Shown here piece after piece: positions 23,716 to 35,415 of a DNA stretch of 64,000 nt. Within the stretch, counting starts at the first letter, position 1, and each line of letters starts with the position of its first letter. Location: contig NC_081554.1 in the NCBI RefSeq assembly GCF_963082655.1, positions 123,913,453 to 123,977,452 on the forward strand, written 5' to 3'. Origin of the DNA: Stomoxys calcitrans. Taxonomy: Eukaryota; Arthropoda; Insecta; Diptera; Muscidae. Below the pieces are notes generated by a model. The model made no database searches and was not told the origin of the DNA. It saw nothing but the letters and a program-made list of their open reading frames with translations. Made by a program: the position numbers and the translations under genes.

Positions 23716-24610
23716 CATCTTCACCATAGAATGGGGGTATACTAATTTCGTTATTCCGTTTGTAACTTATCGAAATATTGGTCTGACAAACAACAAACAC
23801 AACACAAACAACAACAAAATCTATATATTCGTGATCGTCTGGACATTATAAGTCGATGTAGCCATGTCCGTCGGTCCGTCCGTCAGTCGAAAGCACACGA
23901 TAATATTGCACAAATTCTTCTTATTAGTGTAGGTCAGTTGGAATTGTAAATAGGGCCAAATCGGTCCATGTTTTGAAATAACTGTCATCTTAAGCATAGA
24001 AAGGCCACTAGAGGGTGGATTTTTAAAAAATATTTGTCAAAATTTGCTCATTTTATTGCTATTCAAAGGGGTTTAGCCCCCCAAGAAACTTGGGTTTCTT
24101 CCGCTAATGGCTGCCATATTAACCGATCTCTAGATTTGGCATCTCGAGCTTCTTTAGAACGCAATTCCCATCAGATTTGCCTGAAATGGCGCACGTGGCG
24201 TTTTGTAATGACATCCAATAACTGTTCCAGGTATGATCCAAATGGGTTCATAACCTTATATAGCTGCCGTATGAACCGACCATCCGATTTTATTTCTTGA
24301 GCCTGTGGAGGACGCAAGTTTGCACGTGGAATTTTGTTTCGACTTCCAACAGCTGGTCCAAAACGGCCCATTACCTGATATATTAGCCATAGTAACTGGT
24401 CTCCCGATATGTTTTCCTTAAGCTCCTAAAGGGCTAATTTCCGCACGATTTGACAGATATTTTGCATCTACTATAGCTTCTAATAACCGTGCCAAGTATG
24501 ATCTAAAACGGTCTATAAAATGAAAAAACATATATATATATATATACTAATCTAGGCTTTTTAAACCTCTAGGGGGATCAATTATTATCCGATTTGCCTG
24601 AAATTATGAA
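23716..24610 (+). mobile_element. Family A element, plus, partial
   Basis: It begins CACCATAGAATGGGGGTATA, then TAATTTCGTTATTCCGTTTG. Diverged units continue to about 24610, and a short TA run sits at 24531-24545. With 23085-23635 it forms an inverted pair with the 5' ends facing each other 80 bp apart. Confidence 0.8.
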
Positions 24611-24624
24611 CACGGTACATATCT

Positions 24625-26340
24625 GTGAGGAATTTCTATGCTACTTATCCCATCGGCCACCCTAGGTGGTGGATTGGGGAAAACTTATCAGAAGGTATGG
24701 GTACCGCAAAAATAAAATATGCGGGGCGAACCAAAAAGTTAACACAAGCAGGAGGTGTCCCGCTTGCACGGATACGATTACGAACACGATGGATCCGTGC
24801 AATATGGTCCGCAGCGGATGAGCGAAAAGAAATACTGGCGCTCGCAGTTTTTCAAAAGATTTACCTTCAAGAAAACCCCGCCTAGAGGGTCGCTAGTAGC
24901 CCAGCACTAGATACCAATGCGATGGCCCAATCCACAATCCATTTAAAAATCACGATTACAGACACATCAACAAGAAATAATGGAACTGATAACCGCCCGA
25001 TGACTACCTATGGATTCAGAACACAGTTTATGATTGGAACATGGAATGTCAGAACTCTCTCAGAAGCATCGAGACTTCACCAAGTCCAGAACGAGATATC
25101 AAGCTACAACCTAGACATTTTCGGTTTATATGAAGTACGAGGTCCGGAACTATGGATCTTCAAGGTGGCTACCACTTAATTTTTTCAGGTGATGAAATCC
25201 ATCGAATAAATGGGGACGACCTGTTATTGGTGCCGAAAGCAAAGCGAGCTCTTCTGTCATACAATATTATATCTGAACACATCGTGACGGCAAGATTAAA
25301 TTCAAAATTCCGCAAAAAATCTATTGTACAACGCCATGAGCCAAACGAACCCGATGACGATGAAATAAAGGATCAATTCTATTCCCAACTCGTCTCAGTG
25401 ACACGCTCTCTACCAAAAGGACACATTAAAACTGTTATGGGAGATTTTAATGACAACTTGGGCAGTAAAAACAATAATATACAATCAGTCATGGGAATGC
25501 AAGGACCTGGCATTTCTGCGCAAGAAACCGGTTGTTTATTGGAGGCACAAAATTCCCCCAAAATCACCAGATGGAAACACCCTTAATCAAATCGACCACG
25601 TACTTATCAGCAAACTCTTTCTGGGTTCGCTGATAGATGTAAAAACTAGACGAGGAGCCGACATCGATAGTGACAATTCTTAGTGACGACTCTACGTCTA
25701 AGCTCCGCCGTCGTGAAAAGGACTCAAAAACAAAAAGCACAAAGTTCAACCTCTTAAACCTAAAAGACCCCGAAACAGTGCGTGAATACAAGGCAACATT
25801 AACGGAGAAGCTGCAAAATAACACCCATACATGGGTCGATATAGCAGCAGCATGTACGGAGACGGCCACCTCTATCATAGGCATTGCTCGACGATCCCAA
25901 AAACCATGGATAAGCAACGAAACTACAGACGAAATCAAACACCGCAAACGTCTACGCAACACTTTGTTACGAGCAAGAATAACTAAAACCGTAGCCAGGA
26001 CTGAATATCGCGCCTCCGCCTCGCTGGTCAAACTGAAAAGATCGTCACACTAATAAGGGAGCTCTATAGGAATGCTGAAGTTTCAGTCGGCTTCAATGGA
26101 AAAGAAAGCACACCTTTCGGGATCGATAAAGGAGTGAAGCAGGGTTGCATCCTATCGCCGACGGAATTTGGACATAAAGGCGAACGATTGATTGATAGAA
26201 AGAGGGGACGCCCGAAAAACACATGGATCCGCTGCACGAAAACAGAGTTGGAATCAATCCATGTATTGTGACATCAGGCTAAGGCTTTGACCAACGATAG
26301 CGCTAGATGAAGAGAGCTTGTTAATGACCTCTGTTCACAC
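24625..26340 (+). pseudogene. RTE-like LINE, frameshifted, with most of the RT deleted
   Basis: The endonuclease is spread over several frames. At 24922-25179 is FMIGTWNVRTL...YNLDIFGLYEVR. At 25152-25586 are KAKRALLSYNIISEHIVTARL, FYSQLVSVTRSLPKGHIKTVMGDFN and then a shift. At 25560-25683 is NQIDHVLIS...ADIDSDN, where the catalytic SDH has become SDN. The linker follows at 25670-26053 (KPWISNETTDEIKHRKRLRN). At 26035-26165 is one RT block (LIRELYRNAEVSV, DKGVKQGCILSP). The text then jumps to the C-terminal tail (KRGRPKNTWIRCTKTELE), so the YxDD region is deleted. 24625-24900 is probably the 5' end. The endonuclease style (TWNVRTL, MGDFN) points to the RTE clade. Confidence 0.8.
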
Positions 26341-26459
26341 TGAACAGTTTGCTATTGTTCATATTTTATTGTAATACCAGCCGAACCGGGCCGCCTTCTT
26401 TAACTCTCTAATATCTTATTAAGGTGGGGACATTTCGCCCTGAATGTGGTTATCGAATT

Positions 26460-26585
26460 CGTGCCATTGTAGCCCGTCTATGACGCAGAACGCCTGCGTT
26501 CGAATCCTAGCGAGAACATCGGACAAAATTTAAAGCGGGGGTTATCTCTTATTGCTGGCGACATTTGCGAGGTACACTGCCATGT
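26460..26585 (+). mobile_element. S1 SINE, 3'-truncated
   Basis: The tRNA head is here with a good box B (CGTTCGAATCCTAGCGAGA) and the start of the body (GCTGGCGACATTTGCGAGG). It stops where family H sequence begins. Part of the box A region (CATTGTAGCCC) is eroded. Confidence 0.75.
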
Positions 26586-26599
26586 ATGGTCATATCATA

Positions 26600-27625
26600 T
26601 GGCCCTTAAAGTAAATAAAAGCTACGTGGTTTTCTTTCAAATACATTTTGTATGAGCCCCATATTGGCATGATGGTAAATAAGTTTTGTTTGAAGGTGAG
26701 GTGGACCCAAGGGTCTTTGTCCTTGAAATGAGTATCAATTTCCCCCAAATAGCTTTTATGTAAGTCACATATTACCATGGTCACTAAATATTTTGGGGTG
26801 GGGTACCTCTCCAACTGATAGAGATATTGCCCTCTGACACAACCTTTCATTTGAGTACAATATATTATCGGTCGTTCTACATGACAATTGGTGTCGTTTT
26901 TATTGGGAGGGGCGGGTCGGTCCACCCTACGCCAAGACCCAAAAGCCAATTTATTTGAGTCCTTTATTTTCGCAATCTACATGTGCTGCTGAACGGCAGG
27001 ACATGACCCACATACTTGAATCCTTATACCAAAATTCGATTCGAACTCTGTTGTCATAGACCTTCCTTTTAATTCCCATATTATCCCGATAGAACTACAC
27101 TTTGACACTAAGGAATACCTTTTATATAAGTTTTATTTTTCTCATACTATTAAATATCTATCATTTGGTATTCATATTGTCCAAATCGGTAAATATTTCC
27201 CGCTGGGGTGTTTTGGGGGGTGGGGAGGGCCCTCAGGCACCAAGGAATAAATTTTTTGTCAGATTTGAACTCTACTTTAAAATGCCTTTCATTTGATCCC
27301 CATATATCCCAAAGCGGTGAGAGACTCTTGTGTTTTTTTTTGATGGTGGGGGACTACCCGAAGACTTTAGGCGAAATTTGTATAACAAGTTCGTACTCTA
27401 CTCATAAATACCTTTCATTTGATACCCATATTGCCCATTTGTCCGAGTGGGTTTTGGGATGGGGCGTCGCCTCGGGTTATTTGATCCAAAAATTTTATAC
27501 CAATTTCGTGTTTTTGAGGTACCATAAGATGCCTTACAAAATTTCGCTAAAATCGGTGCACGCATCTCCGCGATCTAGAGTTTTTGAAAATTGGGATATG
27601 GGGGAGGGTCCGTACGAAAATACTT
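26600..27625 (-). mobile_element. Family H element, reverse, truncated
   Basis: In plus reading the units show CCTTTCATTTGATACCCATA and TGGGGTGTTTTGGGGGG. The leader block AAAATCGGTGCACGCATCTC sits at the right, as expected for the reverse orientation. Neither terminus is present. Confidence 0.8.
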
Positions 27626-27827
27626 GAGAGCAATACACATGAATAAACTAAATATTCTCAGCAGTTCAGTAAGTGCTATTCTGTATTCAAGTGCTATTCT
27701 GTATTCAATTTTACCGAAATTTGTCGGTATGAACTTTTGGCAACTACCGAAAATTAAAAAAATAGTAATCGTTACGTCCAACCGACAATATTTGAACATT
27801 TCAAAAATTCAAATTTTAACTAGAAAC

Positions 27828-27910
27828 AAGTAATAGCGCGTTAAGTTCGGCCGGACCGAATCTTATATACTTCTACTGGTACAGTAACTCACAAATGTCA
27901 CCACCATTCA
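27828..27910 (-). mobile_element. Family A 3' terminus, isolated
   Basis: AACAAGTAATAGCGCGTTAA followed by GTTCGGCCGGACCGAATCTT is the reverse of the 3' tail and stem-loop. The internal array does not follow. Confidence 0.75.
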
Positions 27911-29085
27911 ATCCAGGATTCGAAAGGGTATGTGAAAGGGATATTATATTGAAGGGGTATTATGTAACTCATTGTACATCAATTTGACCGAAATCGGGCA
28001 AATATAAAAACTAAACACGTTTTAAGTGCTCAACGTATTTGTTTTTAAAAAAGTAATTCAAAAGAGATTAGGGCATTTAAGTGAGCCGGCCGGATCGCTG
28101 ATAGACACAGAACTTGCTACGGAACCAATGAGACTTCACCTGTGCGAATTTCTGGGTAGAGGTGACTCCTTCTGCGATGGCCGCTCGAGTGAGGCGTGGG
28201 CTGGTGCTGTGGGCAGTGCTGGTTAGGTTCCTACCAAAATTGGTTAGTTCCTTCTCTTGGTAAGCCGACCTCAATTTTTGGTAGGTTTTTTCAACATATA
28301 AATACCTAGTTAATTACTGAAAAAATCGATAAATTAATTCAGTTCTTCTCGTTTCTACGTATTCGTAAAGTGTGCAGAAATAAGCATGGATATCGAGAGA
28401 CCAAATACTTTTTCAAGGGGCCTCACTGTTTAAAATTCCGGTAAAAAGGGCGTTAGTTCTGATATTGACTATAACTGGTATGAGTGTTAAGGGATCTCTT
28501 TGGAAGTTCGTAATTTCTGGGTAGGAAATGCGGTTTTGAGCCTTCAATCGGAAAATAGGCTTAAGTGGCAGCCGCATACAAAGATGTTGAGGGGTCCATG
28601 CAACTCATTGTAACGATGCAAATTGGTAGTAAAAGTGCAATTTCTGGGTCCAAACATTTAAGTCAGGACATAGATTTATCCAAACTCGGCACAACTCTTC
28701 ATTAAAATCGGGACAAAAATACAGGTAGAAAGGGTGCTATATCAAGATACAGGCTATCATTGAACTAGATCGATTGTAGCGTTGAAAATGTATAAATGGA
28801 ATGACAAAGTGGCCTAGTTTCCGGTAGCGGGTATAAAAACATACCGAGTTAGGCAGGATTTTTCTTAAATTTTGGTAGGAAATAATTACCTTACCCTGGA
28901 GTTGAGGAAACATGACTTCGGTTTACTGATAGAAGTCCTAGACGGATCGCGCAACGACAGAATGCGTCGCTGGACGCAGGAGGAAACACTCCTAGGCTAG
29001 ATGTGCGATGCTCCTAGGCACGTTATAAGGGCAGTGTACAGCGCTGGAGTTGTTCTAGGGCATGGAATATTCTCCTTGATTAATA
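27911..29085. other. Unassigned region, possibly an old relative of family A
   Basis: The phrases GTAACTCATTGTACATCAAT and CAACTCATTGTAACGATGCA (27965 and 28602) and ATTTCTGGGTAG (28150, 28513) recur. This suggests a very old tandem structure. No gene is supported. Confidence 0.4.
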
Positions 29086-30261
29086 AACAAGTAAAAGCGT
29101 GCTAAGTTCGGCCGGGCCGAATCTTATATACCCTCCACCAAGGATCGTATTCATCGAGTTCCTTTCCCAGTGTCTTTTTTAGGCAAACAAAGGAAAGGAA
29201 AGGATAAAAAAGAATTGCTATGCTATTGGAACTACATCAAGTTATGGCCGATTCGGACCATAATGGAATGAATGTTGGAGACCACAGTAGAAGTCATTGT
29301 GTAAACTTTCAGCTAAATCGAATAAAAATTTCGCTCTTTAGGGGCTCAAAAAAAAAATATTGAGATCGTTTTATAGGGAAGCTGCATTAGGTTATGGACT
29401 GATTCAGACCATATTTGACACGTATGAAGGAAATTGGACGTGGTATGAAGGACATGAGAGAAGCCGCTGTACAAAATTTCTGATCAAATCAGATAATAAT
29501 TGTGCCCTATAGAGGCTCAAAAAGTCAAGATCTCAAATCGGTTTATTTGGCAGCTATATTAGGTTATGGACCGATTTGAACCATACATGCACATTTGTTG
29601 AAAGTCATAACGAAACACGTCGTTAAAAATTTAGCGAACTCGGATACGATCTGCGCCCTCTAAAAGCTCAAGAAATCAAGACCCCAGATCGAGTCAGGTT
29701 ACACATCGATTTCACCCGTACTTAGCACAGTTGTTGGAAATCATAACAAAACAGCTCATGCAAAAATTCAGCAAAATCGGATAAGAATTGCGTTATCTAG
29801 TGGCTCAAAAAGTCAAGATTCAAGATCGGTTTATATGATAGCTATATCAGGTTATTGACCGATTTCAACCATACTTAGCACAGTTGTGGAAAATCATAAA
29901 AAAACCTCATGAGAAATTTCAGCCAAATCGGATAAATATTGCGCCCCGTAGTGGCTCAAGAAGTCAAGATCCAAGATCGGTTTAAATGGCAGCTATTTCA
30001 AAACCGATATGGTCCATTTACAATCCCAACCGTCCTACACCTATAAGAAGTATTTGTGCAAAATTTCAAGCCGATGGCTTTACTCCTTCGAAAGTTAGCG
30101 TGCTTTCGACAGACAGACGGACGGGCATGGCTAGATCGACATTAAATGTCATGACGATCAAGAATATATATACTGTGTGGGGTCTGGGATGAATATTTCG
30201 AGGAGTTACAAACAGAATGACGAATTTTGTATACCCCCATCCTATGGTGGAGGGTATAAAA
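29086..30261 (-). mobile_element. Family A element, full-length reverse copy
   Basis: From left: ACAAGTAAAAGCGTGCTAAG, the stem-loop TTCGGCCGGGCCGAA, TATATACCCTCCACCA, about five internal units, then CATGGCTAGATCGAC, GTTACAAACAGAATGACG and TATGGTGGAGGGTATA. Both subterminal inverted repeats and the stem-loop are intact, so this is a good reference copy. Confidence 0.9.
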
Positions 30262-30267
30262 ACAAAA

Positions 30268-30636
30268 GTAGAGCCTCTAGAGGTCGCAATTATTATCCGA
30301 TTTGGCTGAAATTGTACAACGACTTCTCACATGACTTTAAACATTCGTGTTTATTATGGTCTGAATCGGTCTATAGCCTGATACAGCTCCCATATAAATC
30401 GATCTCTCTATTTTACTTCTTGAGCGCCCAAATTGCGCAATTCTTATTCTTCTTATTTAATTGTGGTCCGAACCAGACCATATCTTGATATCGCTTTAAT
30501 AGAAGAGAAAATCTTTTCTTTTATCCTTTTTTTGCCTAAGGAGAGATGCCGGGAAAAGAACTCGACAAATGCGATCCATGGTGGAGGGTATATAAGATTC
30601 GGCCCGGCCGAACTTAGCACGCTTTTACTTGTTTTT
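30268..30636 (+). mobile_element. Family A element, 5'-truncated
   Basis: It starts in an internal unit (GAGCCTCTAGAGGTCGCAAT) and ends with a complete 3' terminus ATGGTGGAGGGTATATAAGA, the stem-loop and TTAGCACGCTTTTACTTG. It lies 7 bp from the reverse copy 29086-30261, so the two point in opposite directions. Confidence 0.85.
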
Positions 30637-30639
30637 CTA

Positions 30640-30735
30640 TTCGAAGAAGTCATTTAAAGAACTTGACAAATACGATTCATGGTGGAGGGTATAAAAGATT
30701 CGGCCCGGCCGAACTTAGCACGCTTTTGCTTGTTT
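30640..30735 (+). mobile_element. Second family A 3' terminus, in tandem
   Basis: About 110 bp after the previous end, the terminus is repeated: ATGGTGGAGGGTATAAAAGA, the stem-loop GGCCCGGCCGAA and TTAGCACGCTTTTGCTTG. Only the last 90 bp or so of the element are repeated. Confidence 0.85.
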
Positions 30736-30739
30736 TCTA

Positions 30740-31735
30740 TCCCATTGGGCGACATAATGCGATGCACCGATGCTTAGAGTGCATGCGATGCTTAGAGTGT
30801 AATCACCATAGACTACTTCAACATATCAAGGCTCTTGAGCACTGAAGTCCACATTTAATACGAAATTTGAAGCTAAAGAATTTGCATCCCTCTCCACAGC
30901 AGAAAATCACATCAAAAGAGTAATCAAACCAGCACATTTTCTGGTTTTTGCGCTGAAATAGGACTGAATGTAGGGATTTTCTTAACGAAACGTCGGATTT
31001 GCTACTCTTGTACTTTAATGGCAACCATACCCAATAAAAGTCTAATTTTATGCATAGATATGCACATTTTTACATTCTTTGCGCTTAAGCGCTGTGCAAG
31101 TACATTTTTTACTTCTTGTACAATATTTTGGTATCAGTGGTCAAAGATAAGACACAATGTCTTGGAGCAATCAATCTGACCACGACGCGGTCCAACATTT
31201 GTAATTCATTAAAAAAAACTACTACAACAAGAATATGGCTATTTTTAAATGCCCTGTAGGCACGTTTTTAAAATGAGTAACGCTGAACAGTGGTATACAT
31301 TATAAATAAAATGAAAATAACAGTGATGAATGATTTAGACAACTTTTTCCGTTGGCTCAACCTAATATTCTTGCACGGTGGTTTCGTGAAAAAAGCAAGT
31401 AAAAACGCCATATGTTCGACCAAGATAAACTGGTCAATTTTACCAATAAAATTTGCCAATTTTTTTAACGATTAAAATAACATCAAACTTTTTTTCGCTC
31501 TGCACCCGCTCCTTTATTTGTAAATTGACTATTATTTTTTTTTTATTCTTCTTATAGACACCGTCATAGGTCAATAGGTATATTAATTCTGTCTTTACGT
31601 TTGTTACATCTAGCAATATTCAATTCCGATTATATGTATTCTTGATTGCCGTCTATATCGAACTATATCTTATTGAAGACCCGCTATATATCGATTTCCG
31701 TTACCGTTTCAACAGCATTTTTTAGCCTGCTACCA
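30740..31735. other. Unassigned region
   Basis: No transposon end or recognisable domain was seen. At 30759-30800 ATGCGATG(C)-CTTAGAGTG is repeated twice. Open frames of about 60 codons on both strands near 31290-31475 overlap and look fortuitous. Confidence 0.45.
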
Positions 31736-31740
31736 TCGGT

Positions 31741-32060
31741 ATTTCACGGGGGGTATACTAATGTAGACACTTCGTTTATAGCACATCGCAATATACATAT
31801 ATATGTGACCGTATAAAATGTATATGTATATACTTGATCTTCATGAAATCTTAAGTCGATCTAGCCATGTCCGTCCGTCCTTCTATCTATCTGTGGACAT
31901 CACAACAGTGTCTTAACGAATAAAGCAATTCACTTGAAAATTTTCACTCACACTTTCTATCGATGTAGGTGTTGTACTTCTTGTACCGATTGTACTTCTT
32001 GAGCTCCTACAAGGCGCAATTCCTATCCGATGTGGCTGAAATTGTGCGTAAAAATTTGTT
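31741..32060 (+). mobile_element. Family A element, diverged 5' part
   Basis: GGGGGGTATACTAATGTAGA, then AAGTCGATCTAGCCATGTCC, TTCACTTGAAAATTTTCAC, AAGGCGCAATTCCTATCCGA. It is old, with an extra TATATG-rich insertion near 31795-31840. Confidence 0.75.
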
Positions 32061-32345
32061 GCCACGAGAGTTAAAAATTAAAAACACACTAAATTTAGAG
32101 TGCATTTTCGTTTCAAAAACATATTTACATATTTATTTGTTTTCTTGATCTCAAATATATGTGGTACCTACCACAACTATTTTCAAATTTCTAATAGTGA
32201 AACAAATTAAATTGTGTATAACGACGTTGATGGGCACCAACGCACACCCGCACATAATTTCATAGGTCCACGGGCAAAGGAAAGTTGAACAGAGCAAGCA
32301 ACTTCCTATGGCTTTTTTTATAAATCGCGCGTATTTTAAAAATAT

Positions 32346-32620
32346 TCAATGAAAATATTCGTAATGACATTATATCTTAGCCATTCCACCACTTCCCTAT
32401 TTGCAATGATCTCCGACTTATACACTCTGCAGTGGTCGGGTAAACTCTTCGATATGACCAGTTCCAGATCATTAGAGTACACCCTAAAGCCCACCTGGTC
32501 GTCTAGTTTGGAACCATCTGTATAGAAGTCTATGTAACTTCTGTTACTAGGGATATCGTACTTCCAATCGGTTCTATCAGGGATGGTGGTACAGTAATTT
32601 CTATCAAAAAGCGGCTCAGG
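32346..32620 (-). pseudogene. RNase H fragment of a LOA-like LINE
   Basis: The frame reads DRTDWKYDIPSNRSYIDFYT, DGSKLDDQVGFRVYSNDLEL, then VYKSEIIANREVVEWL. DFYTDGSK is the first catalytic Asp block of LINE RNase H and KSEIIANREV the Glu helix, here with an acidic residue kept. The RT before it and the C-terminal part after it are missing. It is closest in type to the RNase H of the copy at 58963-61075 (YTDGSKLEDRVG). Confidence 0.8.
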
Positions 32621-32749
32621 GAGGGTGTATATTATATTCAAGAATTGCGCCATTTTTTTGGAAATATTTAATTTTTTTTTTTTTTTTGAAATAAGCAAAT
32701 GGCCGTATTGGAGAAATATTTTCATACATTTTTTTAAAATACTTTTCTA

Positions 32750-33480
32750 ATTAAAAAGGATCCGAAGGCGAAAAATATTTTCAAAAATTGCACGATTTTT
32801 ATAAAAACATTTCGGCGGATATCTCACTAATAAATGTTTCAATGTTGTCTTCCAATGCGCCAATTGAAGCGGTCTTTAACATAGCCCCCCAAAAAAATTT
32901 CTAAACAGGTTAAATCGGACGATCTAGGTGTTGACCGGCCCCGAACGTGAAATAAAATGTTCACCAAACTCGCCTCTCATTGTTACGCGTGCTGTGTGGC
33001 ATGTGGCACAGTCTTGTTGAAACCACATATCATGCAAGTCAAGCCCCTGCAAATAAAGTTGGATATCATCTCACCATAGCGCTCGCCATTCACAGTTACG
33101 TTAAAGTACGTTTGCATTGGCCACTAAAACCGCATTCATGGCCTTTTCGAGATTTAAGTGCTAAATCCTGTATTTTTTGCAGGTTTTACCATACAAAAAT
33201 AAATGACATTTTTCCAGGATTTATTTTTAAATCCCAAATAACCCCGATTTCATGACTAAATAATCGATAAAAGTACCAAAATATGCAACTGTTTTCAAGA
33301 TTTGTGTATGGATGTGTGTGATATGCACATTCATGTATACACATGTACGCTTGTGTATGTCACTTAAATCCCCAAAAAACGCAGTGTGAACGGGCAGTGT
33401 AATCGTGCTATTACGATTCCAATCATCTTTGAAGAAGAACGTACGGTCCAATGATGCCACCAGCCCATAAACCGCACCAA
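32750..33480 (-). pseudogene. Tc1/mariner-superfamily transposase relic, interrupted
   Basis: On the minus strand WCGLWAGGIIGPY is read at 33480-33435. It is followed by an unrelated 280-bp stretch and then, at 33105-32830, VTVNGERYGEMISN, MWFQQDCATCHTARVTMRGE, FGEHFISRSGPVN and GALEDNIETFISEISAEM. These are the middle and C-terminal parts of a widespread insect transposase that reads VTVNGERY, WFQQDGATSHTA and SGPVNWPPRSCDLTPLD, from memory. Stops and frameshifts are frequent. A second copy of the part just before VTVNGERY is at 47745-47955. Confidence 0.8.
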
Positions 33481-33484
33481 ATAT

Positions 33485-34602
33485 ATTGTATATTCTGGAA
33501 CCTCTCGAAATTTTGATTCGATCGAGCCATGTCCGTCCGTCAGTCGAAATAATGATAGCGGTCGAACGCGTAAGCTAGCCGTTTGAAATTTTGCACAGAT
33601 ACTTAATATTGATATAGGTCGTTGGGAAATGCAAATGGGCCATATCAGTTCAGGTTTGGATATAGCTCCCATATAAACCGATCACCCGATTTGACTTCTT
33701 GAGCCCCTGCAAGCCTTAATTTTCATCCGATTTGGCTGAAATTTTGTACGTTGTGTTCTGTTATGACTTCCAACAACAACTGTGGCAAGTACGGTTCAAA
33801 TTGACCTATAACCTGATATAGCACCCATATAAACCGATCTCCCGACTTGACTTCTTGAGCCCTTACAAGCCGCAGTTATTGACCGGTTTGCCTGAAATTT
33901 TGCATGTAGTGTTCTTTTGTGACTTCCAACATCTGCGCTAAGTACGGTCCAAATCGGTGCATGGCATAATATAGCTCCCATATAAACCAATCTCTCGATT
34001 TGACTTCTTAAGCCCTTACAAACCGATTTTTTTTCCGATTTGACTGAAATTGTCCATGTAGTGTTTTGTTATGACTTCCAAGATCTGTGTCAATTACAGT
34101 CCAGATCGGTTTATAAACTGGTATAGCTCCCACATAAACCGATCTCTCGATTTGACTTCTTGAGCCCCTGGAAGCCTTAATTTTCATCCGATTTGGCCTA
34201 CATTTTGCACATAATGTTTTCTTATGACTTCTAACAACTGCGCCGAGTAAGGTCCAAATCGGTATATAACCTGATATAGCTCCCATATAAACCGATCTCC
34301 CGATTTCACTTCTTGAGCCCTTACATGCCGCAATTTTTGTCCGATTTGGCTTAAATTGTGCATGCGGTGTTCTGCGGTTTAAATTGGTCAATAACCTAAT
34401 ATAGTTCCCACATAAACCGGTCTCTCGATTATCCTTGTTCGGTTCCTAGAAGCTTTAATTTTGCAGGTTTGACAGAATTTTGGTATGTAGGATAAAATTA
34501 TGCTATTCAACTAAATTTAGTTTGTATAAATTTTTAGTAGAATCCTTGGTGGTGAGTTTCCAAGATTCGGCCCGGTCGAACTTAGCAAGCTTTTACTTGT
34601 TT
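33485..34602 (+). mobile_element. Family A element, variant with divergent units
   Basis: It begins near TATATTGTATATTCTGGAAC with CGATCGAGCCATGTCCGTCC. Five internal units of about 150 bp follow (GACTTCTTGAGCCCTTACAA, CCCATATAAACCGATC). The 3' end is AAGATTCGGCCCGGTCGAAC, one base off the palindrome, and TTAGCAAGCTTTTACTTG. The subterminal repeat before the stem-loop is missing. Confidence 0.85.
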
Positions 34603-34679
34603 GTTTATCCCACGATAAGTTTGATTGTAGATGAACACCGAAATATTTTACAAAGTCAACTTCAATATTAATATTTAGC

Positions 34680-34820
34680 AAGAATGGTGTACATCCGTCT
34701 GAAATTAGTGGCATAAATCCATTGCGAAAGCATTTGCTTTAAAATATTCCACCGCTGCGCAAACTATGGTTCGCATTTAAATTTTAAAAGTTCCTGCAAA
34801 CAAAGTTTAATAAAAACCAG
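34680..34820 (+). repeat. Dispersed repeat B, copy 1
   Basis: GTGTACATCCGTCTGAAATT, ATATTCCACCGCTGCGCAAA and CCTGCAAACAAAGTTTAATA match 37640-37755 in the same order. Nature unknown; in both places a family A copy follows within about 300 bp. Confidence 0.6.
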
Positions 34821-35070
34821 TAAAATAAGAGAATAACTTCTGGATTTTAAATTTCTAATGCTTTCCAAAATTTCTAGACGTGCCACGTTGTATGTTCGGA
34901 CTATTCTGAGCAGTAGCGATAAAAACTATTTTATGCTATACCACTGCACCATATTAAAATGCTTCCTGTAATTGTATTCTGTAACGAGAAAGGAAGACAT
35001 TATTTGAGAGGGATACCATCACTCACCCAATCCTCCTTGTTAAATTTTGTTTTCTTATATTTCCACTTTT

Positions 35071-35415
35071 TATACCCTCCACCATAGGATGGGGGGTATA
35101 CTAATTTCGTCATTCTGTTTGTAACTACTCGAAATATTCGAAATACTCGAAATATATATTCTTCATCGTCGTGACATTTTTTGTCGATCTAGCCATGTCC
35201 GTCCGTCTGTCTGTCGAAAGCACGCTAACTTCCGAAGGAGTAAAGCTAGCCGCTTGAAATTTTGCACAAATACTTCTTATTAGTGTAGGTCGGTTGGTAT
35301 TGTAAATGGGCCATATCGTTCGTGTTTTGCTATAGCTGCCATATAAACCGATATTGGGTCTTGACTTCTTGAGCCTCTAGAGTGCGCAATTCTTATCCGA
35401 TTGGAATGAAATGAA
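35071..35415 (+). mobile_element. Family A element, 3'-truncated
   Basis: A well conserved 5' end (TATACCCTCCACCATAGGAT) leads to GATCTAGCCATGTCCGTCCG and one internal unit. It breaks at ATTGGAATGAAATGAAAGC. The phrase ACTCGAAATATTCGAAAT is locally repeated near 35125-35152. Confidence 0.85.

Noticed and set aside
25564..26031. 155-codon minus-strand open frame
   Set aside because: It is antisense to the recognisable RTE-like coding relic and has no family of its own.
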